This document shows positions 48,436-55,576 of a stretch of DNA of 55,576 nucleotides, in pieces. The stretch's first letter is position 1, and every line of letters starts with the position of its first letter. Where the stretch lies: IMG/VR virus record IMGVR_UViG_3300025601_000022, positions 1 through 55,576 of that record, one strand, 5' to 3'. Source of the DNA: a virus. A model generated the notes under the pieces. It did not search any database. It was not told the DNA's origin and saw only the letters and a program-made list of their open reading frames with translations. The position numbers and the translations under genes were made by a program.

Positions 48436-48821
48436 TGGTAAATATTGTATTCAGAGAGCCAGTACTTTCTAAATTTTTAGACTCCCCTTCCGGAGAAGTA
48501 GGAAAATATCTTTCCAAAAAAGGTACACAGATTGTCGCTCTTGCTAAGGGACAAGTAGGAGTACGAAGTGGAGCTTTAAGATCTTCTATTCATATGAGGC
48601 ATCTTAGGGACTCAAGGGGTCAATATATTAAAGTAGGGTCCTCAAAAAAATATGCTCGATTGCATCATGAAGGCAGTCGTCCACACATGATTTACCCAAG
48701 AAAAGCAAAAATGCTCAGATTTGTTAGTAGAGGTCAGGTGGTGTATGCGAACTCCGTTCGGCACCCTGGGACCAAAGCAAACAAGTATCTTACGGATCCC
48801 ATGCGTAAGATAGTACGGTAA
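48435..48821 (+). CDS. HK97 gp10-like neck protein
   Basis: The product has 128 residues. VGVRSGALRSSI, VGSSKKYARLHHEGSRPHMI, a PRKAKMLRF strand and a VRHPGTKANKYL C-terminal motif match the HK97 gp10 family, a head-tail joining protein. Confidence 0.83.
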   Translation: MVNIVFREPVLSKFLDSPSGEVGKYLSKKGTQIVALAKGQVGVRSGALRSSIHMRHLRDSRGQYIKVGSSKKYARLHHEGSRPHMIYPRKAKMLRFVSRGQVVYANSVRHPGTKANKYLTDPMRKIVR

Positions 48822-48869
48822 AATAAAGGTAGACCTAGACAAGGTCAACGACACACGAAGGAAGAGAAT

Positions 48870-49223
48870 ATGACATCTAGATTCAAGGATTTTGGCGAAG
48901 ATAGTGGAGTCAATAAGGCCCCACTTTCATTTAAGCTTTATGGAGAAGAGTTTCACTGCGTTCCCGCAATTCAAGGAAGAGTTCTTTTAGACCTCGTTAG
49001 GAAAGCATCTGATGAAAATGATCCCGGTGCTGCTGCAGAAGTAGTAGATGAGTTTTTTAAGAAAACACTTAATGTAGAAAGTTATGAACGATTTGCTGCA
49101 TTGACAAGCGATTCAGAAAAAATTGTCACAGTTGAAACACTGAGTGAAATTACTGGATGGCTGGTATCAGAGTACTCGGAACGCCCTACGAAGGGGCCAG
49201 AAGTCTCCTCCAATGGGGAGTAG
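48870..49223 (+). CDS. Tail assembly chaperone, short form (gpG-like)
   Basis: The product has 117 residues. FKLYGEEFHCVPAIQGRVLLDLVRKA and a helical C-terminus fit the first tail chaperone. Genes of this position usually make a second, longer form by frameshift; the next frame is open in -1 from 49136. GGAAGAG precedes the ATG. Confidence 0.82.
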   Translation: MTSRFKDFGEDSGVNKAPLSFKLYGEEFHCVPAIQGRVLLDLVRKASDENDPGAAAEVVDEFFKKTLNVESYERFAALTSDSEKIVTVETLSEITGWLVSEYSERPTKGPEVSSNGE

Positions 49224-49618
49224 ATCTTTGGCCCTATGTGAATGGTAAAGCACTTATGAGTGGAATAAGACTTGAAAGCTTAGATGCTTCTGACATGGTT
49301 GATGTTCTTCATTTTATGTTTGAAGAAGATCTGTACGCTGCTACTGGAGAAGAAGCAATTCATAAGTCTAAAATCAGAACCACTCTTTATCGGGAGTTCT
49401 ATAAAAAAGAATATGACTATACAGTAGATGATAGCTCTAATAATTCTTATAGCGCAGATGGATCACTCTTACCCCCTTTAGATGATGAGTTTGGTCTAGA
49501 ACCATTTAACCCTGATAACCCAGTAAAACCAAAAACAAAAGCATTTGTTCCAACAACTAAATTCAGTCCAAACTCTGCTCTACCTTTTGGTAGAGACGTA
49601 GATGCTCCACTCGGTTAG
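49157..49618 (+). CDS. Tail assembly chaperone, frameshift extension (gpT-like)
   Basis: The -1 frame is open from 49136 to 49618 and overlaps the end of the upstream gene. The best slip site is AAG-GGG-CCA at 49191-49199, where tRNA-Gly could move back on the GGGG run, giving ...PTKG-ARSLLQWGVDLWPYVNG. No good ribosome binding site precedes the internal ATG 49157, so expression as a fusion 48870-49618 (about 249 residues) is more likely. The long, acidic, Pro-rich tail is usual for this family. Confidence 0.75.
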   Translation: MAGIRVLGTPYEGARSLLQWGVDLWPYVNGKALMSGIRLESLDASDMVDVLHFMFEEDLYAATGEEAIHKSKIRTTLYREFYKKEYDYTVDDSSNNSYSADGSLLPPLDDEFGLEPFNPDNPVKPKTKAFVPTTKFSPNSALPFGRDVDAPLG

Positions 49619-49631
49619 GAGGTGATGGCGC

Positions 49632-52600
49632 GTGGCAGTTGTAGGTGATGCATACATTGTTGTACGCGCCATTACCAACCAAGTAAAAGACGACATTAAG
49701 CGCGGATTTGACGGAGCTGATCGAGAGGGTGGAAAAGCCGGTGATGATGCCGGTAAGTCTTTTTCTAAAGGATTTAAAAAATCTATGGGAAGGGGAGGTG
49801 GCGGCGGCGGCGGAGGAATGTTCTCCTCGCTCAGGAGAGATGCAGATCAAGCTAAAATTAAATTTGATCGACTTATTAATACGGGGTACATACTTGGTCC
49901 TGTATTAGCTGGTCTTATTTCTATAGCAACTGGACTAGCTGGAGGTCTGTTTGCATTAGGTTCGCAAGCTGCTGCTGCTGGCCCATCACTTTTAGCTCTT
50001 CTCAATGTATTTTCATCTTTAGCTCAAGCGGGAGGGGTTCTAAAGGTAGCATTTAGTGGTATTGGAGATGCACTAGGAGCAGCAAGTCAAACTTCTGGTG
50101 GCGCTGCTCAAAATATGAGTAAGCAGATTGAAGCTGCTGAAAAAAGAATTGATAATGCTAAAAAAAGAGTTCTTACTGTTCAAAAACAAAATGAGAGAGC
50201 AACACTATCTGCTCGTAAGCAGCAAGAAGATGCAGATAAAGCATATCAAGACAGTATAAACAATCAAACAAAAGCTGCCGAAAGAGTAGTTGAAGCTGAA
50301 AAAAATATTCTTAAGGCTCAAGAAGAAACAACAAAAGCTCGAGAAGAAGCAATTGAAGCAATTCAACAACTCGGATTTGCCTTAGAAGACGCAGTTCTGT
50401 CTGAGCAACGTGCCGTGCTTAACTTTGAAGATGCCAGAGAAGCTCTCGCTAAAGTACAAAATCTTCCACCTAATAACCGAGCTCGACGGGAAGCAGAGCT
50501 TGCTTTTGCTGAAGCAGATTTAAAGCTTCGTAAAGCAAAAGACAACACACTAGACACTCAAAAAGAAGTAGACGACTCGGTTAAAAAGGGTGTTGAAGGT
50601 TCTGATCGAGTAGTGTCCGCTATTGAAAATGAGACAGATGCTAAAAAAGCTCTCGCTAATGCTCAAGAAGGTGTTGAACAAGCTGCTATAGCTGTTACAG
50701 AAGCTATACAAGGTCAGGCAGATGCTACAAATAATTTGACTGCAACTGTTGAAGAGAATAAAGCTCGCATGGCAGAAGCAAAAGAGTCACTTTTAGACGC
50801 TAAAGATGCTTTAAAAGACTTAAAAAGTGAGACAGGGGGCGCTAGTGGTGGTGTAGACAAGTTTGCAGAAGCTATGGCAAAACTTTCTCCTAATGCTCAA
50901 GGCTTTGTTCGAGAACTTATCAGCATAAAAGAAGAATTTAAAGAAGTTAAACTTGCTACTCAAGAAGCACTCTTTGGCACCTTAACAAAAGATGTTAGCA
51001 AACTAGCGGATGTGTGGTTTCCTAAGCTAAAAGCACTTATGCCAGACACTGCTACTGAAATCGGCAAAGTAGCTACTAAGCTCACAAACGTTCTTACTGA
51101 GAGCGGAAATATTGGGCAAATTGAAAACATCTGGAAAAGCAACGATGTACTTATTAGCAGTTTTGGTGGGGCTACCGCAAACTTAGTAGATATTTTTATT
51201 GATCTTATGGAAGCTGCTGCCCCCCTTGCTGAAGAATTCGCCGCTTGGATCGAAACACTTACGGGTGGTTGGAAAGAGACCGTAAATGCTGATAGAGAAT
51301 CAGGAAAACTTTCAAAAACTTTAACAGATTCTGCGGGGGTTGCTAAAGTTCTTGCTGGAGTTTTTGGAGATTTATTCGCAACTATCGGGAATATTGGAAA
51401 AGCAGCCGCCGGTCCAGGATCAGGCGGAGAAATGCTTCTTAATATGCTCAAAAAGGTTACAGGTAAATGGAAAGAGTTTACTGGAAGTGAAGAGGGACAA
51501 GCAAGACTAGAAAAATTTTTTATAGGTATTGTCCCTCTTGTCTCTGAAGTTGGTGGGCTTATTGCCGATATCGGTAAAGCTTTTTTTGAGTTGACGGAAA
51601 GCAGCGCTAATGCTGAAGGCGGAGACCCTACTGCAAAATTTGTTGAATCGCTGAGAAATGTTGTTGCAATTTTTGCAGAAATAGGTCCAGATCTAGTAGG
51701 GGTGCTCCCTACAATTGGTGAAGGCTTTGAGGCAGCTGCGCAGGCCATCGTTAACCTTACCAGCGGTGGCGCTCTTGAAGCATTCTTTGGCTTTTTGACA
51801 AAGTTTGCAGAGTTTGCAGAAGACATTACAGGAAGTCCCGTATTTCAAAAAATCTTTGCTATCGTGGCCCCGGCTTTTGCACTGAGTCGCGCGTTCTCTC
51901 TTGTTTTTAAGTTTGCTCGTTTTCTATTCTTAGGTGCAATCATAGGAAACATTACAAAGTTTGCCGGAGCCTTTTCAGCTTTAAAAAGTGCAGTGAGTGC
52001 TGTCCTTTTCAATATTAAATTACTCTTTTTTACTTTTGGAACAGGTCCAGTACTTTTATTTACAGCCGTTATTATTGGTCTTGTTGCAGCGTTTGTCGCA
52101 ATGTGGAATGAATCAGAGATTTTTCGTGAAGCAATAAAGGACCTAATCGACAATGTTATACAAAGAGCAATTGAAATTTTTGAAAGACTAAAGGCTAAAG
52201 TAGAAGAAGCTTTGAAACCTCTTGGTGGAACATCTGGTGTAGTTGACAAGCTTAAGGTAGCTTTTAAATTTCTTGGTGACATCATAGGTAAGTATATTAT
52301 TCCGCTCTTCGAGGGAGGACTAAAAAATGCACTTGATATAATTGGTGCAATTTTTGGAACAATTATTGACACTATTGGTAAATTTATTGCTGCTTTTATG
52401 AGAATCTTTAATGGTATTAAAGAGGGGGATATTAGTGAAATTTTTGCTGGTATCGTTGATGCAATTATTGCGCCATTTAGTGCCTTAATAGGCAACCTAG
52501 TAGATCTTTTCACCCGAATTTGGGACAATGTCATCTCTGCCGTAAAAAAAGTTCTCGGTATCGCCAGTCCTTCGCAAGTATTTACAGACATTGCTACAGC

Positions 52601-53456
52601 AATTTTTGATGCCATTATTGGTGTAATTACTTTTCTACCTGAAAAATTCTTAGAGTTCTTCACTACTATGTGGACTAATGTCACTGATTTTGTCACAAAT
52701 ACTATAGGCCCTGAGCTAGTAAAACTTCCAGGAAGAATAACAGGGTGGATTTCGGGCCTCTGGGATGAATTTTTAAAGAGGTTAGAAGTTATCTGGGGTA
52801 GAATTGTTTCCTTTATAGATATAGCCGGAAAAGTTGGACTATTTATTTTAGGTCTTCCAGGTAAGTTTGGTAAATGGCTAAGAGGGATTTGGGATACTTT
52901 CTATGAATTTCTTACCGGGCCAGACGGTCCTTGGGAGAAAGTTAAAGCTTTCTTTGGCGATAATGGCCCGATAGCAAAATTCGTTAGAGCCATTCCGGGA
53001 GCTGTAAAGGATTGGCTTGATGGCCTATGGGACCCAATGGTAACTGGAATTAAAGCTGCTTGGGGCTTAGTAAAAGACTTTTGGAACACTTCTATTGGTG
53101 GAAAAACAGTCGGACTTGATTTTCCAGATTGGATAAGTAGGGTTCCAGGTTTTTCTTGGGTGCCAAAAGAATTTAAATTTACTATCCCTAAACTGTTAGC
53201 TGACGGGGGTGTAGTTTCTGCTAGTAGAGGAGGGACTCTAGCAGTTATTGGCGAAGGAGGACGGTCTGAGCGAGTAGAGCCTCTTGATCCGGACGGGCTA
53301 TCTAAACGAGACAAAGCAATGATTACTCTTCTATCTGGCGGGAGTGCAGGAGGAGCTACAATTAACGTGTATCCTTCCGAGGGAATGGACGAAAGAGAAT
53401 TGGCACAAAAGGTGTCACGAGAACTAGCATTTATGATGCGTAGAGGAACTCTGTAA
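49632..53456 (+). CDS. Tape measure protein
   Basis: The product has 1274 residues from GTG with a perfect GGAGGTGAT upstream. A Gly-rich and basic N-terminus (about 35-65), hydrophobic segments near 85-130, a long Ala/Lys/Glu coiled coil (about 165-400), several hydrophobic segments between 690 and 1000, and a C-terminal GGVVSASRGGTLAVIGEGG motif are typical. Using about 1.5 angstrom per residue from the family, the tail would be near 190 nm long. It is the scaffold for tail assembly, and its hydrophobic parts may enter the membrane at infection. Confidence 0.92.
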   Translation: MAVVGDAYIVVRAITNQVKDDIKRGFDGADREGGKAGDDAGKSFSKGFKKSMGRGGGGGGGGMFSSLRRDADQAKIKFDRLINTGYILGPVLAGLISIATGLAGGLFALGSQAAAAGPSLLALLNVFSSLAQAGGVLKVAFSGIGDALGAASQTSGGAAQNMSKQIEAAEKRIDNAKKRVLTVQKQNERATLSARKQQEDADKAYQDSINNQTKAAERVVEAEKNILKAQEETTKAREEAIEAIQQLGFALEDAVLSEQRAVLNFEDAREALAKVQNLPPNNRARREAELAFAEADLKLRKAKDNTLDTQKEVDDSVKKGVEGSDRVVSAIENETDAKKALANAQEGVEQAAIAVTEAIQGQADATNNLTATVEENKARMAEAKESLLDAKDALKDLKSETGGASGGVDKFAEAMAKLSPNAQGFVRELISIKEEFKEVKLATQEALFGTLTKDVSKLADVWFPKLKALMPDTATEIGKVATKLTNVLTESGNIGQIENIWKSNDVLISSFGGATANLVDIFIDLMEAAAPLAEEFAAWIETLTGGWKETVNADRESGKLSKTLTDSAGVAKVLAGVFGDLFATIGNIGKAAAGPGSGGEMLLNMLKKVTGKWKEFTGSEEGQARLEKFFIGIVPLVSEVGGLIADIGKAFFELTESSANAEGGDPTAKFVESLRNVVAIFAEIGPDLVGVLPTIGEGFEAAAQAIVNLTSGGALEAFFGFLTKFAEFAEDITGSPVFQKIFAIVAPAFALSRAFSLVFKFARFLFLGAIIGNITKFAGAFSALKSAVSAVLFNIKLLFFTFGTGPVLLFTAVIIGLVAAFVAMWNESEIFREAIKDLIDNVIQRAIEIFERLKAKVEEALKPLGGTSGVVDKLKVAFKFLGDIIGKYIIPLFEGGLKNALDIIGAIFGTIIDTIGKFIAAFMRIFNGIKEGDISEIFAGIVDAIIAPFSALIGNLVDLFTRIWDNVISAVKKVLGIASPSQVFTDIATAIFDAIIGVITFLPEKFLEFFTTMWTNVTDFVTNTIGPELVKLPGRITGWISGLWDEFLKRLEVIWGRIVSFIDIAGKVGLFILGLPGKFGKWLRGIWDTFYEFLTGPDGPWEKVKAFFGDNGPIAKFVRAIPGAVKDWLDGLWDPMVTGIKAAWGLVKDFWNTSIGGKTVGLDFPDWISRVPGFSWVPKEFKFTIPKLLADGGVVSASRGGTLAVIGEGGRSERVEPLDPDGLSKRDKAMITLLSGGSAGGATINVYPSEGMDERELAQKVSRELAFMMRRGTL

Positions 53457-55576
53457 TGGCTACTGAAGAACAGCTACAGCGCGGAATAGAGCAAGCACGA
53501 GAAAACGCTATCGTTAATAAGTCTCTTACAAATGTAAAGCAGCCTAAGTTTACTAACCTTAAACTTCAAAGAGACATAATTCTTGGGGACTTTATTTTTA
53601 ACACTATTGATGATTATGGTGTTGTATGGGTCATTACAGATATTGATGGGTGGTGGACTCCACCTGAAGCAGATATGCCAGAAATCCCTCGAGGTTATGG
53701 CGACGGATCCTACGACGTACAAGGCAGATATGTAGCCAGATCACTTAACTTAAAAGGTGTATTTCTCACTCCCGACTCTTCTTTGGTTGAAGCCGCCCGA
53801 GATCGACTAACCGCTGCTACTGATCTTGTCTATCGAGGTACTTGGCTGCTAGCGGGAACTGACCCTATTCGCGCATCTTTCGTTCGACTCTCAAGCGGTC
53901 CAAAGATAGCTACAGTAAATGCAAGAGGCCGTACCGAATTTGAGATCCCGCTAAGGGCACCAGACCCTATCAAATATGCGTGGAACGATTCTCAACCTGA
54001 CGGCTACGAGACAATAGAAATCTCTGCACTTAAGTATGGAGATACTCTTTCTGGTTCCGGAATTGTCAATAATATTGGAAACTATAAAGTCCCTGCAATC
54101 TTAGAAGTTAGCGGTCCTGTAGTCGCGCCAGCAACAATCTACAATAGAACTACAGATGAACTTATCATTCTGACTACTGGTTTTGGTGGGTCACTTAGTG
54201 CAAGAATTGAAAATGTTCAGCTTTCGTTTGATCAAAATATTCTCGAAGATATGGCAACAATTACAACAAGAAATCCTCATGGATTCTCTGTAGGAAGCGA
54301 GATCACTGTTTCAGGAGTTAATGAAACATTTGATGGGACGTATACAATCAGAAGTATCCCTACAGAAACTACTTTTAAGTACTCGAGACTGCCCAGGGTT
54401 TCTGACATCAAACAAGTTTTGTATCGTTCATTAATCAGCAATATTGCTAAAATTGAAACAACTACAAATCATGGATTCTCTATTGGAAATGAAATTCTTA
54501 TTTCTAATGTAGACAGCGTATTTGATGGTACGTACAGTATTACATCTATTCCTAATTTGACATCATTCACTTATCAAACAACACGAGTCCCCGTTGCTCC
54601 TGTTACAGGTAAAATTCTTGTTTCTAATATTGCAACTCTTACCACATCTGCTCCTCACGGATTTCTTGTCGGAGAGCAAGTAAATATTTTGGGAGTAGAT
54701 GATATTAATTTCAATGGAGTTTACGTTATTTCTTCCGTATCTTCTGACGGATTAAAATTTAGTTATGCAAAAAGTAGAACAAACTCTAAAACTATTCTAA
54801 CATCTGTAATTGCTTCTTTGCAAGCAACAATTACTACGTCAGGTAGTCACGGATTTTCTGTAGGTGAGCAAGTAAATATCACCGATATGTCTCAGGCATA
54901 CGGAGGATCTTTTACTGTTAGTGCACTTCCCACCCTAAACTCTTTTACATTTTTTAGAGACAGATCCACTAAAAGCTCGGTAATATCTAAGGCAATTGCA
55001 TCTGCCGTTGCTACTCTCACAACATCAACTCCGCACGGGGTACTGCCTGGGGAAAAGATTATTGTAAAAGACTCCAATGTTGGATCACCTGCAGTATTTA
55101 ATGGAGAGTTTACCGTAATATCTACTCCAAGTAGTACTGCTCTATCCTATAACAGATCAGGAATAGAAAACATTATTCCTACAGTAGTTTCAGGTGGGTC
55201 GATTTCTCCTAGCTCTAGATGGATCGTTAGAAAAAATTTAATTGGAAGCGTTGCCACACTTACTACGCTAAGTGCACACGGGATTCTTGTGGGCGAGTCT
55301 GTTCAAATAAATAATGTTGATGCTACATTCAACGGTGCATACCAGGTTACTGCTGTGTCGCAAAATACTTTTAGTTTCACGAAGGCTTCTGCTAACGTAT
55401 CAGACTCTTCTACAGCGATTGCCATTGTAAACATTGAAAGATCTGGAACTACTGCAACTATTACTACAGGGGGTAATCATGGATTCCCTTCTGGAAGCGA
55501 ATTATTAATAGGAAATATAGCAATCTCTTCACTTAATGGGTATTACACTGTCACTGTTCCTGCTGCAAATCAGTTG
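53456..55576 (+). CDS. Distal tail protein with seven repeat domains (partial)
   Basis: The ATG overlaps the tape measure stop (TAATG), and the frame runs off the window end, so over 700 residues are present. The first 230 residues (DIDGWWTPPEADMPEIPRG, YVARSLNLKGVFL, GRTEFEIPLRAPDP) fit a distal tail/Dit-type protein. Seven copies of a domain of about 50 residues then follow in units of about 60-65 residues (TITT-NPHGFSVGxEIxIxGV-xTFxGTYTI-S-P), from about 54250 to the end. The same domain interrupts the tail tube protein. Confidence 0.8.
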   Translation, partial: MATEEQLQRGIEQARENAIVNKSLTNVKQPKFTNLKLQRDIILGDFIFNTIDDYGVVWVITDIDGWWTPPEADMPEIPRGYGDGSYDVQGRYVARSLNLKGVFLTPDSSLVEAARDRLTAATDLVYRGTWLLAGTDPIRASFVRLSSGPKIATVNARGRTEFEIPLRAPDPIKYAWNDSQPDGYETIEISALKYGDTLSGSGIVNNIGNYKVPAILEVSGPVVAPATIYNRTTDELIILTTGFGGSLSARIENVQLSFDQNILEDMATITTRNPHGFSVGSEITVSGVNETFDGTYTIRSIPTETTFKYSRLPRVSDIKQVLYRSLISNIAKIETTTNHGFSIGNEILISNVDSVFDGTYSITSIPNLTSFTYQTTRVPVAPVTGKILVSNIATLTTSAPHGFLVGEQVNILGVDDINFNGVYVISSVSSDGLKFSYAKSRTNSKTILTSVIASLQATITTSGSHGFSVGEQVNITDMSQAYGGSFTVSALPTLNSFTFFRDRSTKSSVISKAIASAVATLTTSTPHGVLPGEKIIVKDSNVGSPAVFNGEFTVISTPSSTALSYNRSGIENIIPTVVSGGSISPSSRWIVRKNLIGSVATLTTLSAHGILVGESVQINNVDATFNGAYQVTAVSQNTFSFTKASANVSDSSTAIAIVNIERSGTTATITTGGNHGFPSGSELLIGNIAISSLNGYYTVTVPAANQL

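Noticed and set aside
50960-52696. Two long minus-strand frames (288 and 283 codons) opposite the tape measure gene
   Set aside because: Ser/Ala/Ile-rich shadows of a coiled-coil gene, lacking start signals. The plus frame is clearly the gene.

Overview
The window is part of a double-stranded DNA tailed phage with a long, probably non-contractile tail (a 1274-residue tape measure protein). Several proteins (DUF6011-, DUF3846- and DUF1360-like proteins, the RRYWTRG and WGGDAA modules, small zinc-binding proteins) resemble those of actinobacterial phages, so an actinobacteriophage is the best guess. No host gene, integrase, lysis gene, replication gene or large terminase gene is visible. These family names come from memory of conserved motifs; no database search was run.

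Region 1 (1-16.4 kb, plus strand) holds about 40 short genes, many only 26-110 codons long. They sit in small operons, each driven by a near-consensus sigma-70 type promoter (TTGCA or TTGACA, almost always 17 nt, TAnnnT). Recognisable products are a MoxR/CobS-like AAA+ ATPase with a metallopeptidase/von Willebrand A partner, an HslV/proteasome-like Ntn hydrolase with Thr-2 right after the start, a DUF3846 protein, a YubB/DUF1281-like protein, a peptidoglycan-binding-domain protein, two 130-residue paralogues, many zinc-ribbon micro-proteins, single-span membrane micro-proteins, and a tRNA-Arg(UCU). About 48 copies of a decamer, CTTAGTAGCA, occur here in both orientations and essentially nowhere else in the window.

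Region 2 (16.4-18.4 kb, minus strand) holds five independent mini-cassettes, each made of promoter, 5'-terminal hairpin, Shine-Dalgarno, one small gene and terminator. Two cassettes share identical promoter/leader and terminator sequences. Region 3 (18.4-19.5 kb) has no convincing gene. It holds decayed promoter-like repeats, microsatellite arrays and AT-rich palindromes between divergent transcription units, and is a candidate replication or terminal-repeat boundary region.

Region 4 (19.5-55.6 kb, plus strand) is the virion module: a two-HTH protein, three small genes, portal, a Dps-like protein, a 347-residue head-associated protein, a 3770-residue multi-domain polyvalent protein (SF1 helicase, zincin, ADP-ribosyltransferase-like and C-terminal domains), four smaller proteins, a 1596-residue polyprotein with a prohead protease, the major capsid protein with an acidic N-terminal scaffold-like region, a second head protein, tail tube, connectors, frameshifted tail chaperones, tape measure, and a distal tail protein carrying seven copies of a domain that also interrupts the tail tube. 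The portal, protease and capsid proteins would build the head, and the huge polyprotein is probably packaged and injected. The early-type mini-genes of regions 1 and 2 probably act on the host soon after infection; that timing is inference.
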